Source: an uncultured Roseateles sp. (GTDB lineage Bacteria > Pseudomonadota > Gammaproteobacteria > Burkholderiales > Burkholderiaceae). Taken from it: a stretch of 16,542 nt of DNA. Location of the stretch: positions 1 to 16,542 of the forward strand of contig CAMPJJ010000112.1 in assembly GCA_946886855.1 (NCBI GenBank), in the 5' to 3' direction. Both the position numbers and the translations under genes were made by a program. Of the stretch, positions 7,598-15,298 are shown one piece after another; the stretch's first letter is position 1, and each line of letters starts with the position of its first letter. The notes beneath the pieces are model-generated. The model saw nothing but the letters and a program-made list of their open reading frames with translations. It made no database searches and was not told where the DNA came from.

Positions 7598-9079
7598 ATG
7601 AAGCCCGAGGCATCCATGGTTCATGGTCCGACGGCAGGCTCCCCGGTCAGCAGCAAGGATCCGGTCGCGGCCCCCAAGGACCTTCCCTCCGTCGATCGCC
7701 TGCTGCGCGACGCGGCGGTGACGCACCTGATGGCGCGGCACGGCCATGCCTTCGTCGCCGCGGAGGCGCGCCGGTTGCTCGAGTCGTCGCGCGAGCGCGC
7801 GCTGGCCGGCACCTTCACGGTGGATGAACTCCACCGGCTGCCGGCCGAGCTCGATCGCTTGTGCGTCCAGCGCCTCGCGCCGCGCATGCGCCGGGTGATC
7901 AACCTCACCGGCACGGTGCTGCACACCAACCTGGGTCGCGCGCTGCTCGCCGACGAGGCGCTGCGCCACGTGCTGGCCTGCATGAGTTCGCCCAACAACC
8001 TCGAGTTCGATCTGGCGCGCGGGGAGCGCGGCGACCGCGACAGCCTGGTCGAATCGCTGTTGTGCGACATCACCGGCGCCGAGGCGGCCACGGTCGTCAA
8101 CAACAACGCCGCCGCGGTGCTGCTGGGCATCGCCGCGCTGGCGGGCGGCAAGGAAGCCGTCGTGTCGCGCGGCGAGCTGGTGGAGATCGGCGGCGCGTTC
8201 CGAATGCCCGACGTGATGGCGGCGGCGGGGGCGCGCCTGGTGGAGGTCGGCACGACCAACCGCACGCACGCGCGGGACTACGCGTCGGCCATCGGCCCTG
8301 AGACCGCGCTGTTGTTGAAGGTCCACACCAGCAACTACGCGATCCAGGGCTTCACCTCGTCGGTGAGCGAGGCCGAGCTCGCGCCGATCGCGAAGGCCGC
8401 GGGCGTGCCGTTGATGACGGACCTCGGCAGCGGCTCGCTGGTCGATCTGGCGCAATGGGGGCTGCCGGCCGAGCCGCTGCCGCAGGCCATGCTGGCCGAC
8501 GGCTGCGACGTCGTGACCTTCAGCGGCGACAAGCTGCTCGGCGGGCCGCAGGCCGGGCTGATCGTCGGTCGCCGGGACCTGGTGCAGAAGATCCGCAAGT
8601 TCCCGATGAAGCGCGCGTTGCGGCTGTCCAAGCTGCCGATGGCCGCGCTGGAGGCGACGCTGCGCCTGTACCTGCAGCCGGACCGCCTGACGCAGGACCT
8701 GCCGACCCTGCGGCTGCTGACGCGCCCGGTCGGACAGATCGAGGCGCAGGCGGAGCGGCTGCTGGCACGCGTGGAAGACGCCGTCGCGCCGCGCTTCGGC
8801 GCGCGGGTGAGCGCGATGCGCGGGCAGATCGGCTCGGGCTCGTTGCCCGTGGAGACGCTGCCGTCGGCGGGCCTCGTGCTGACGCCGAAGCTGCCAGGCA
8901 AGCGCGGCATCGGCCGCGCGCTCGACGAGCTGCTCACGGCGCTGCGCGCCTTGCCGCTGCCGGTCATCGCGCGCGTGCAGGCCGACGAGCTCTGGATGGA
9001 CCTGCGCTGCCTCGACGAGGCCCGGGAGGAACCCGACTTCATCGAGCAGCTCGCGCGGCTGAAGGAGTCGCTCGCATGA
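7598..9079 (+). CDS. selA: L-seryl-tRNA(Sec) selenium transferase SelA
   Basis: This PLP-dependent enzyme converts Ser-tRNA(Sec) to Sec-tRNA(Sec) using selenophosphate. In characterised bacteria it is a cytoplasmic decamer. It has 493 residues, against 463 in E. coli; most of the excess is a weakly conserved N-terminal stretch of about 30. Visible family sequences are [42 protein letters not shown] and [13 protein letters not shown]. The lysine in the last (K312) is the expected Schiff-base residue. ATG 7598 follows GGAGGG (7584-7589); ATG 7616 is possible. The stop overlaps selB (ATGA at 9076-9079). Confidence 0.97.
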   Translation: MKPEASMVHGPTAGSPVSSKDPVAAPKDLPSVDRLLRDAAVTHLMARHGHAFVAAEARRLLESSRERALAGTFTVDELHRLPAELDRLCVQRLAPRMRRVINLTGTVLHTNLGRALLADEALRHVLACMSSPNNLEFDLARGERGDRDSLVESLLCDITGAEAATVVNNNAAAVLLGIAALAGGKEAVVSRGELVEIGGAFRMPDVMAAAGARLVEVGTTNRTHARDYASAIGPETALLLKVHTSNYAIQGFTSSVSEAELAPIAKAAGVPLMTDLGSGSLVDLAQWGLPAEPLPQAMLADGCDVVTFSGDKLLGGPQAGLIVGRRDLVQKIRKFPMKRALRLSKLPMAALEATLRLYLQPDRLTQDLPTLRLLTRPVGQIEAQAERLLARVEDAVAPRFGARVSAMRGQIGSGSLPVETLPSAGLVLTPKLPGKRGIGRALDELLTALRALPLPVIARVQADELWMDLRCLDEAREEPDFIEQLARLKESLA

Positions 9080-11166
9080 TCGTCGGAACCGCCGGCCACA
9101 TCGACCACGGCAAGACGACGCTGGTGAAGGCGCTGACCGGCGTGGACACGGACCGCCTGCCCGAGGAGAAGCGGCGCGGCATCAGCATCGCGCTGGGGTA
9201 CGCGTTCATGGATGCCGATGCCCGCATGCCGGGCGAGGGCGAGGGCGAGGGCGAGGGCCGTCGGATCGGTTTTGTCGACGTTCCGGGGCACGAGCGCCTG
9301 GTGCACACGATGCTGTCCGGCGCGACCGGCATCGACCACGCGCTGCTGCTGGTCGCCGCCGACGACGGCGTGATGCCGCAGACCCGCGAGCACCTGGCGC
9401 TGCTGACGCTGCTCGGCATCGCGCGCGGGACGATCGCGCTCACCAAGTGCGATCGCGTCGACGGGGCCACGCGCGCCCGGCGGCGCGAGGAGATCCGCGC
9501 GCTGGTGGCCGGCACGCCGTTCGCGGAGGCGCCGGTGTTCGAGGTCGCCGCGACGGCGGGCGAGGGCGTGCGCGAGCTGCGCGGGCACCTGATCGCCGAA
9601 GCGGAGGCGCTGCCGTCACGCGAGGTTGCGGGGCGCGGCTTCCGGCTGGCGGTGGACCGCGTGTTCAGCCTCGCCGGCGTCGGCACCGTCTGCACCGGCA
9701 CCGCGCATGCGGGCACGGTGGCGATCGGCGACGAGTTGCTGCTGTTGCCGCCCGCCCCCGGCCAGTCGCCGCGGCGCGGCCGCGTGCGCAGCCTGCATGC
9801 GCAGAACGAGCCGGCCGCACGCGCCTCGGCCGGCCAGCGCGTCGCCATCGGCCTGGCCGGTGTGGAGAAGGACGAGGTCGAACGCGGTCAATGGCTGGCC
9901 GCGCCGGAGATCGCGCAGTGGACGGATCGCATCGACGTGCGCTTGCGGGTGTGGCCCGAAGAGATGAAGGCGCTGCGCAGCGGTGTGCCGGTGCACGTCC
10001 ATGTGGGCGCGCAAGCGGTCACTGGCTCGGTGGCGGTGCTCGGAGGCTTGGGTACCGCGGAGGCTGCTGGCCCTCACCCCCGCCCTCTCCCGCAAGCGGG
10101 AGAGGGAGTGAGCCCCGTGGCGGTGGCCGAGGCGCTGCAGCCGAGCGGGGACGGCGTGGTGCAGCTCGTGCTGCATCGATCGATCGGTGCGTGGGCCGGC
10201 GATCGCGTCGTGCTGCGCGACGCGTCCGCGACGCGCGCGCTGGCGGGCGGCGTGGTGCTCGATCCGCAGGCGCCCGCGCGTTATCGCCGCACGCCGCAGC
10301 GGCTCGCGGAACTCGCCGCGCTGACTGCGGACTCGCCGGCGCGGCGGCTCGCGGGCTTGCTGGCGCAGGCCCCGATGGGCGTCGATCTCGCGCGCTTCGC
10401 CGCCGGCCAGGGCGTCGCCGGCGACGCCCGCGTGACGCTGCTCGCCGCGGCCGGCGCCTCGACGGTCGTGCTGGGCGCCGACGGACCGGTCTGGGCGCTG
10501 GGCGCGGCGCAGACGGCCCAGTGGGAAGCCGTCGCGCTGGCGCGGCTGGCGCGGTATCACGAGGATCAGCCCGAGGAGCTCGGCCCCGATCTCGCGCGCT
10601 GGCGCCGGCTGGCCGCGCCGCGGATGGCCGAGCCGCTGTGGCAGGCGCTGGTGCGGCGGATGGCGTCGGCGGGGCAGGTGGCGATCAGCGGCGCGTCGGC
10701 CCACCTGCCGGCGCACGGCATCCAGCTGTCGGCCCTCGACGAGCGCCTGGCGCAGAAGGTGATGCCGCGCCTGCTGTCGGCGGGGTTCGAAGGCGCCTGG
10801 GCGCGCGACCTGGCCAAGGATGCGCATGAGCCCGAGGCCCTGGTGCGCACGACGCTGTCGCGCCTGTCCCAGCGGGGCGAGCTGTTCCAGGTCGTCAAGG
10901 ACCTGTACTACGCGCCGGCGGCCATCCACGAACTGGCCCGCATCGCACGGGCCTCGGCGGTCGGCGGCGACGTGACGGCCGCGCTGTTCCGCGACCGCAG
11001 CGGCCTGGGCCGCAAGCGCGCGATCCAGGTGCTCGAATTCTTCGACAAGGTCGGCGTGCTGCGGCGCGTCGGCGACGCCCACCGGCTGCGGACCGACAGC
11101 CGGCTGTTCATCGACAATCATGAGGGGGGCGGCGCGGCCCGCGCCGACGCCGCCGAGCCCGCCTGA
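9076..11166 (+). CDS. selB: Selenocysteine-specific elongation factor SelB
   Basis: This GTPase delivers Sec-tRNA(Sec) to the ribosome at UGA codons marked by a SECIS. It has 696 residues, longer than the 614 of E. coli. GTPase motifs are GHIDHGKT (7-14), DVPGHE (68-73) and TKCD (123-126, Cys where Ala is usual). EF-Tu-like beta domains follow. The last ~250 residues are winged helices that bind the SECIS, ending near [12 protein letters not shown]. Excess length comes partly from a Gly-Glu repeat at about 53-61 and a REP-derived insert at about 330-347, both described separately. ATG 9076 overlaps the selA stop; the open frame upstream of it is only a shadow of selA. The presence of selB supports reading the fdnG TGA as Sec. 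Confidence 0.97.
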   Translation: MIVGTAGHIDHGKTTLVKALTGVDTDRLPEEKRRGISIALGYAFMDADARMPGEGEGEGEGRRIGFVDVPGHERLVHTMLSGATGIDHALLLVAADDGVMPQTREHLALLTLLGIARGTIALTKCDRVDGATRARRREEIRALVAGTPFAEAPVFEVAATAGEGVRELRGHLIAEAEALPSREVAGRGFRLAVDRVFSLAGVGTVCTGTAHAGTVAIGDELLLLPPAPGQSPRRGRVRSLHAQNEPAARASAGQRVAIGLAGVEKDEVERGQWLAAPEIAQWTDRIDVRLRVWPEEMKALRSGVPVHVHVGAQAVTGSVAVLGGLGTAEAAGPHPRPLPQAGEGVSPVAVAEALQPSGDGVVQLVLHRSIGAWAGDRVVLRDASATRALAGGVVLDPQAPARYRRTPQRLAELAALTADSPARRLAGLLAQAPMGVDLARFAAGQGVAGDARVTLLAAAGASTVVLGADGPVWALGAAQTAQWEAVALARLARYHEDQPEELGPDLARWRRLAAPRMAEPLWQALVRRMASAGQVAISGASAHLPAHGIQLSALDERLAQKVMPRLLSAGFEGAWARDLAKDAHEPEALVRTTLSRLSQRGELFQVVKDLYYAPAAIHELARIARASAVGGDVTAALFRDRSGLGRKRAIQVLEFFDKVGVLRRVGDAHRLRTDSRLFIDNHEGGGAARADAAEPA
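9235..9258 (+). repeat. Four tandem GAGGGC hexamers inside selB
   Basis: Four perfect copies of GAGGGC keep the frame and add a Gly-Glu run between the effector region and the DVPGHE motif of the GTPase domain. Hexamer slippage would change the length by two residues per step without a frameshift. Confidence 0.9.
10073..10112. repeat. REP-like palindrome inserted in frame in selB
   Basis: Arms CCCTCTCCCGC (10083-10093) and GCGGGAGAGGG (10096-10106) are perfect 11-bp complements. They are flanked by CTCAC (10073-10077) and GTGAG (10108-10112). The translation, [13 protein letters not shown], is the familiar product of a dispersed REP-type element of proteobacteria (my recognition, no search done). 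It is read through in frame and lies between beta-domain segments of SelB, so it probably forms a surface loop. Confidence 0.75.
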
Positions 11167-11190
11167 AGGCGCCTGAACGCGCCTGAACGC
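11161..11190 (+). repeat. Three 10-bp tandem repeats over the selB stop codon
   Basis: GCCTGAA recurs every 10 bases at 11161, 11171 and 11181, each followed by GGC or CGC. The first copy contains the selB TGA (11164-11166). The 50-base gap up to selC also holds the 8-bp palindrome GAACGTTC (11199-11206). No promoter for selC was recognised. Confidence 0.75.
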
Positions 11191-11216
11191 GCCATGATGA
11201 ACGTTCAACGATCAAT

Positions 11217-11312
11217 GGAGAGACAACGATCCTGGTGGATCGGCCGGACTTCAAATCCGGTGGACGGCGCCACGCGCCGTCGGGTGGGTTCGACTCCCAT
11301 GTCTCTCCGCCA
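11217..11312 (+). tRNA. selC: Selenocysteine tRNA (anticodon TCA)
   Basis: This 96-base tRNA-Sec decodes UGA. The 8-bp acceptor stem GGAGAGAC (11217-11224) pairs with GTCTCTCC (11301-11308). A 6-bp D stem CGATCC/GGATCG (11227-11232, 11237-11242) closes a TGGT loop. The anticodon stem CCGGA/TCCGG closes loop CTTCAAA with anticodon TCA (11251-11253). The long variable arm is 8 bp, GACGGCGC/GCGCCGTC (11263-11270, 11274-11281). The T loop is TTCGACT, the discriminator G11309 and the encoded CCA 11310-11312. The extended acceptor and D stems are diagnostic of bacterial tRNA-Sec. It lies within the operon, 50 bases after selB and 37 before the binding-protein gene. Confidence 0.98.
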
Positions 11313-11349
11313 CTGTCCTGAAGCTTCTTCCCCTTTACCGGAGCCTTTG

Positions 11350-12237
11350 ATGCCTAGCCTCTTCCGACAAGTCAGCCGTGCGCTGCAGGGAATCGTCGCC
11401 GCGTCGCTGATCGCCGCGGGTCTTGCCGGGCCCGCGCTGGCGCAGTCGCCGCAAGTGCTGCGCGTGACCGCCATCCCCGATGAATCGCCGACCGAGCTCG
11501 CCCGCAAGTTCGCGCCGCTCGGCAGGTACCTGGAGAAGGAACTGGGCGTGAAGGTCGAATGGACCCCCGTCACGGACTACGCCGCCGCCGTGGAGGCGGT
11601 CGTCAACAAGAAGATCGACCTGGCCTGGTTTGGCGGCTTCACCTTCGTGCAGGCCAACGTGCGCGCCGGCGGCAAGATCGTGCCGCTGGTCCAGCGCGAG
11701 GAGGACGAGAAGTTCCGTTCCGTCTTCATCACCGACGCGAAATCGGGCATCGGAAAGCTCGAGGACCTGAAGGGCAAGACGCTCAGCTTCGGCTCCGCGT
11801 CGTCGACCTCGGGCCACCTGATGCCGCGTTCCTTCCTGCTGGCCGCGAAGATCAACCCCGACACCGACCTCAGGCGCATCTCCTTCTCCGGCGCGCATGA
11901 CGCCACCGTCGCCGCCGTGGCCTCGGGCAAGGTCGACGCGGGCGCGCTCAACATCTCCGTCTGGGAGAAGCTGGTCGCCGAGAAGAAGGTCGACACCTCG
12001 ACCGTCAAGGTGTTCTTCACGACGCCGCCGTATTACGACTACAACTGGAGCGTCCATGCCGACATGCCGGCCGCGACCAAGGAGAAGCTCAAGGCCGCGT
12101 TCCTGAAGCTGAACCCGTCGACGCCCGAAGGCAAGGAGATCCTCGACCTGCAGCGCGCGACGCGCTTCGTGCCGACCCAGCCGGAGAACTACGCCGGCAT
12201 CAAGGCCGCCGCCGAGAACGCCGGACTGCTGAAATGA
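11350..12237 (+). CDS. PhnD-family periplasmic oxyanion-binding protein, putative selenium-compound importer
   Basis: This 295-residue solute-binding protein of an ABC importer belongs to the phosphonate/phosphite/phosphate PhnD family. An N-terminal signal peptide ends at about A31 (ALA, then Q32). Family features are DLAWFGGFTF, the oxyanion-loop-like SSTSGH (151-156), SGAHDATVAAV with H183, and VDAG with D196. ATG 11350 has GGAG (11340-11343) six bases upstream. It follows selC by 37 bases and precedes its ATPase by 14. No phosphonate-catabolic gene is near. Placement between selC and a YdjA-like gene suggests selenate, selenite or another selenium oxyanion as ligand. I recall an NCBI family of putative selenate-binding PhnD relatives defined by such context, but have not checked it. 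Phosphonate or phosphite remain possible. Confidence 0.87.
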   Translation: MPSLFRQVSRALQGIVAASLIAAGLAGPALAQSPQVLRVTAIPDESPTELARKFAPLGRYLEKELGVKVEWTPVTDYAAAVEAVVNKKIDLAWFGGFTFVQANVRAGGKIVPLVQREEDEKFRSVFITDAKSGIGKLEDLKGKTLSFGSASSTSGHLMPRSFLLAAKINPDTDLRRISFSGAHDATVAAVASGKVDAGALNISVWEKLVAEKKVDTSTVKVFFTTPPYYDYNWSVHADMPAATKEKLKAAFLKLNPSTPEGKEILDLQRATRFVPTQPENYAGIKAAAENAGLLK

Positions 12238-12251
12238 ACTGAGGCGATCGC

Positions 12252-13067
12252 GTGCGTCTGCTGGAACTGGACGGTCTGCATCTGCGCGCCGGCGCGCGCA
12301 CGCTGATCGAGCCGCTGTCATTGCACATCGAGGCCGGCGAGCAGGTCGCGCTGATCGGCGCCTCGGGCGCCGGCAAGACCTCCTTGCTGCACGCGCTGGC
12401 GCTGGCGCTGGCGCCGGCCGCGGGGACCCTGCGTCTGGCGGGCCAGTACGCCTGGGCCTTGTCGTCGCGCGACCGCCACTGGCTGCGGCGCGAACTGATG
12501 CTGGCGCCGCAGCATCCGCCCCTGCCCCCGCGCCAGCGCGTGGTGACGGCGGTGCTGGCCGGGCGGCTGCCCGGCGCTTCCATGGCCGACAGCCTGCGCA
12601 TGCTGCTCAGCCCGACCGAGGCGCAGGCGCGTCTGGCGTTCGACGCGCTGGACCGGCTGGAACTCGGCGACCGGCTCTGGTCGCGCGTCGATCAGCTGTC
12701 CGGCGGCGAACGCCAGCGCGTCGCGGTCGCGCGGCTGCTGGTGGCCAAGGCGCGGCTGTGGCTCGCCGACGAGCCGCTGTCGGCGCTGGATCCGCAGCGC
12801 GCGCAGCGCGTCCTGGAGGTGCTGCGGGACAGCGCCCGCGCGCAGGGCCGGACGCTCGTGTGCAGCCTGCACCAGGTGGATCTGGCCTGCCGGCTGTTCC
12901 CGCGCGTGATCGCGCTGCGCGAGGGCCGCCTCGTCTACGACGGCCCGCCGCGGGACCTGGGCGCGCGGCAGCTCGACGAGATCTATGCGGACCTGCTGAA
13001 TGAGCCGCCGTCCGTGGCCGAGGAGGCGGCGCGGCCGACCGCGCTGCCTCAGGCGATGTGTCGATGA
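12252..13067 (+). CDS. ABC transporter ATP-binding protein, PhnC-like
   Basis: This 271-residue ATPase would energise the importer. Walker A is GASGAGKTS (36-44), the signature LSGGERQRVAVARLL starts at 149, Walker B is LWLADEP with D173 and E174, and the H-loop sequence is SLHQVDLA. The start is GTG 12252, seven bases after GAGG (12241-12244). The TGA at 13065-13067 overlaps the permease ATG 13064. The C terminus after about residue 250 is Ala/Pro-rich and not conserved. PhnC family membership is clear; substrate is set by the binding protein, not by this subunit. Confidence 0.93.
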   Translation: MRLLELDGLHLRAGARTLIEPLSLHIEAGEQVALIGASGAGKTSLLHALALALAPAAGTLRLAGQYAWALSSRDRHWLRRELMLAPQHPPLPPRQRVVTAVLAGRLPGASMADSLRMLLSPTEAQARLAFDALDRLELGDRLWSRVDQLSGGERQRVAVARLLVAKARLWLADEPLSALDPQRAQRVLEVLRDSARAQGRTLVCSLHQVDLACRLFPRVIALREGRLVYDGPPRDLGARQLDEIYADLLNEPPSVAEEAARPTALPQAMCR

Positions 13068-14698
13068 GCGCGGCCGCTGCCGCGCCGTGGCGCCGCGATC
13101 CTGCCGCCACGCGACGTCTCGGCCTGGCCGTCGGGCTGCTGGTGCTGCTGTGGCCGCTGCTGGTCTGGTGCGAGTTCCGGCCCTGGGAACTGCTGGACCC
13201 GCGCAGCCTGCGCGCGACGCTGCGATTCGGCGCGCAGTTCCTGACGCCGCGCGTGGATGCCGAGTTCCTGGCGATGCTGGCGGGCGACACCTGGCGCACC
13301 ATCGCGATGGCGACGGTGGGCCTGGCGCTGGCGTGGGTGGTCGCCGTGCCGATGGCGCTGCTGGCGACGGCGCGGCTGTCGGTGTCGGCGGTGGCGGGCC
13401 GCATGGGGACGATGCCCGCGGCGTTGCGCGGCGCCGTGCGCCTGGTGCTGGTCGTGCTGCGCTCGGTGCCGGAGCTGGTCTGGGCGCTGATGCTGGTGCG
13501 CGTCATCGGCCTGGGGCCCGGCGCGGGCGTGCTGGCGATCGCGCTGTCCTATGGCGGCATGCTCGGCAAGGTCTACGCCGAGATCCTCGAAAGCGCCGAC
13601 GCCGCGCCCACGCAGGCGCTGCTGCGCGGCGGCGCCGGACGTCTGCAGGCGCTGCTCTTCGGCGCGATGCCCGGCTGCGCCGACGAACTGGTGAGCTACA
13701 CGGTCTACCGCTGGGAATGCGCGATCCGGTCCTCGGTCGTGCTGGGTTTCGTGGGCGCCGGCGGGCTGGGGCAGCAACTGGACAACGCGACCAAGATGTT
13801 CGCGGGGTCGGAGGTCGCGACCATCCTGCTGGTGTTCATGGCACTCGTGGCGATGGCCGACCGGATCAGCGCCTGGCTGCGTCCCGCGCGGGAGGCCGGG
13901 CAGGGGGCGGAAGCGTCGCGACCTGCCGGTCGCCCCGCCGCGCGATGGGGCGTGCGCGCCCTGCTCGCCGGTCTGCTCACGCTGGGGGTGGCGAGCTTCG
14001 CGACGCTGCCGCTGCGTTGGGGCGAGCTGCTCGGTGCGGGCGCGCTCGCGCAGATGGGGCGTTTCATCGCGGAGTTCTTCCCGCCGCAATGGGCGCCGGC
14101 GTTTCTCGCGCGCGTCGGTCAGGGGGCGCTGGAGACCTTGGCGATGTCGGCGCTCGGCAGCGGCCTGGCGGCGGTGGCCGGGCTGGCGATCGCGCTGGTG
14201 GCCAGCCGGCCGCCAGGGCCGCTGCGCTGGCTTTCGCGGCTGCTGCTGAACGCGCTGCGCAGCGTGCCGGAGCTGGTCTGGGCGGCGATCCTGCTGGTCT
14301 CGGCCGGCCTGGGGCCGATGCCCGGCACGCTGGCCCTGGCCTTGCACACGACCGGCGTGCTGGGCCGTCTGATGGCGGAGGCGCTCGAGAACGCGCCGCC
14401 GCAGACCGCCCAGGCCCTGCGCTGGGCGGGCGCCTCACGCGGGCAGGTGTTCGCGTTCGCGACGCTGCCTCAGGCGGCGCCGCAGTTGCTCAGCTACACG
14501 CTGTACCGGTGGGAGAACAACATCCGCGCCGCGACGGTGCTGGGCGTCGTCGGGGCCGGCGGCCTCGGCCAGATGTTGAGCCTGCACCTCAGCCTGTTCC
14601 AGATGCGCGAAACTTGCACCGTGCTGCTGGCGATGCTGGCGCTGGTGATGCTGGTCGATGCCTGTTCCTACGCGGCGCGCCGGAAGTTGAATCGATGA
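13064..14698 (+). CDS. Fused double PhnE-type ABC permease
   Basis: This 544-residue inner-membrane permease has two PhnE-like domains in one chain, roughly residues 15-275 and 300-544. They are joined by an Arg/Ala-rich linker (GQGAEASRPAGRPAARWG). Each half has the same landmarks in order: RSVPELVWA, a coupling region near residues 185-220 or 450-485, (L/V)SYT(L/V)YRWE, and VGAGGLGQ. This is an internal duplication, so one polypeptide can supply both membrane halves. ATG 13064 overlaps the PhnC-like stop (ATGA); GTG 13058, two codons earlier, is an alternative. Its stop overlaps the nitroreductase ATG at 14695. Confidence 0.92.
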   Translation: MSAAAAAPWRRDPAATRRLGLAVGLLVLLWPLLVWCEFRPWELLDPRSLRATLRFGAQFLTPRVDAEFLAMLAGDTWRTIAMATVGLALAWVVAVPMALLATARLSVSAVAGRMGTMPAALRGAVRLVLVVLRSVPELVWALMLVRVIGLGPGAGVLAIALSYGGMLGKVYAEILESADAAPTQALLRGGAGRLQALLFGAMPGCADELVSYTVYRWECAIRSSVVLGFVGAGGLGQQLDNATKMFAGSEVATILLVFMALVAMADRISAWLRPAREAGQGAEASRPAGRPAARWGVRALLAGLLTLGVASFATLPLRWGELLGAGALAQMGRFIAEFFPPQWAPAFLARVGQGALETLAMSALGSGLAAVAGLAIALVASRPPGPLRWLSRLLLNALRSVPELVWAAILLVSAGLGPMPGTLALALHTTGVLGRLMAEALENAPPQTAQALRWAGASRGQVFAFATLPQAAPQLLSYTLYRWENNIRAATVLGVVGAGGLGQMLSLHLSLFQMRETCTVLLAMLALVMLVDACSYAARRKLNR

Positions 14699-15288
14699 AG
14701 AATGCCGCCATGAACGACGACGCCCTGCAGCTGCTGCTGGCGCGCGCTTCGGTCGGACCGAAGTACTTGATCGAGCCCGGCCCCGATGACGAGCAGCTGC
14801 GCCTGATGGTCGACGCCGCGCTGCACGCGCCGGACCACGCGGGGCTGGTGCCTTTCCGTTTCAAGGTCGTGCGCGGCGCGGCGAAGCGGTCGATGGCGGC
14901 GCTGTTCGCCGAGGCCGCGCGCCGCGCGGGCAAGGACGCGGCGGGCCTGGCGATGGACGAGGAACGCGCGCTGCGACCGCCGGTGACGGTGGCGGTCGTC
15001 GCCCGGCTGGACCTGGGGCATCCGCAGGTGCCGGCGCACGAGCAATGGGCCTGCGTGGGCGGGGCGCTGACGAACTTCCTGAACGCCGCGCAGGCGCTCG
15101 GCTTCGGCGGGAAGATGCTGAGTGGGGCGAAGGCGCGCGATCCGGGGCTGATCGCCGCGTTCTGCGAGCCGGGCGAGACGCTGCTCGGCTGGATCGCGAT
15201 GGGCACGCCGGCGCCGTCGGACAAACCGCCCAAGCAACGCGGCGCCAAGGCAGGCGCCGATCGCGCCTTGCAGTTCTGGGGCGGCTAG
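14695..15288 (+). CDS. YdjA-type nitroreductase family protein
   Basis: This 197-residue FMN-binding oxidoreductase belongs to the small nitroreductase group that includes E. coli YdjA (183 residues). Shared features are an N-terminal (A/R)S motif, APDH followed by PFRFKVV, VPAHEQWA and a QALGFGGKMLSGA segment (YdjA: AQGFGGIWRSGA). The physiological substrate of the group is unclear. In E. coli ydjA is the gene upstream of selD, and here the relative closes a selenocysteine operon, so a role in selenium reduction or supply is a reasonable guess. ATG 14695 overlaps the permease stop (ATGA); ATG 14710 is a second possible start. The stop TAG lies in the palindrome CGGCTAGCCG (15282-15291). Confidence 0.9.
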   Translation: MKNAAMNDDALQLLLARASVGPKYLIEPGPDDEQLRLMVDAALHAPDHAGLVPFRFKVVRGAAKRSMAALFAEAARRAGKDAAGLAMDEERALRPPVTVAVVARLDLGHPQVPAHEQWACVGGALTNFLNAAQALGFGGKMLSGAKARDPGLIAAFCEPGETLLGWIAMGTPAPSDKPPKQRGAKAGADRALQFWGG

Positions 15289-15298
15289 CCGTCAGCCC

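Noticed and set aside
8455..9075. N-terminal extension of selB
   Set aside because: The frame is open upstream only because of GC bias over selA; the canonical SelB N terminus [14 protein letters not shown] starts at 9076.
9616..11208. 530-codon minus-strand frame opposite selB
   Set aside because: Antisense shadow with His/Arg-rich low-complexity translation, without its own ribosome binding site or family match.
13049..14347. 432-codon minus-strand frame opposite the permease
   Set aside because: Gln/His/Arg-rich shadow of the Ala/Leu-rich permease codons.
11350..14698. Straightforward phosphonate utilisation operon
   Set aside because: There are no C-P lyase, phosphonatase or phosphite dehydrogenase genes and the neighbours are selenium genes; kept only as an alternative substrate hypothesis.
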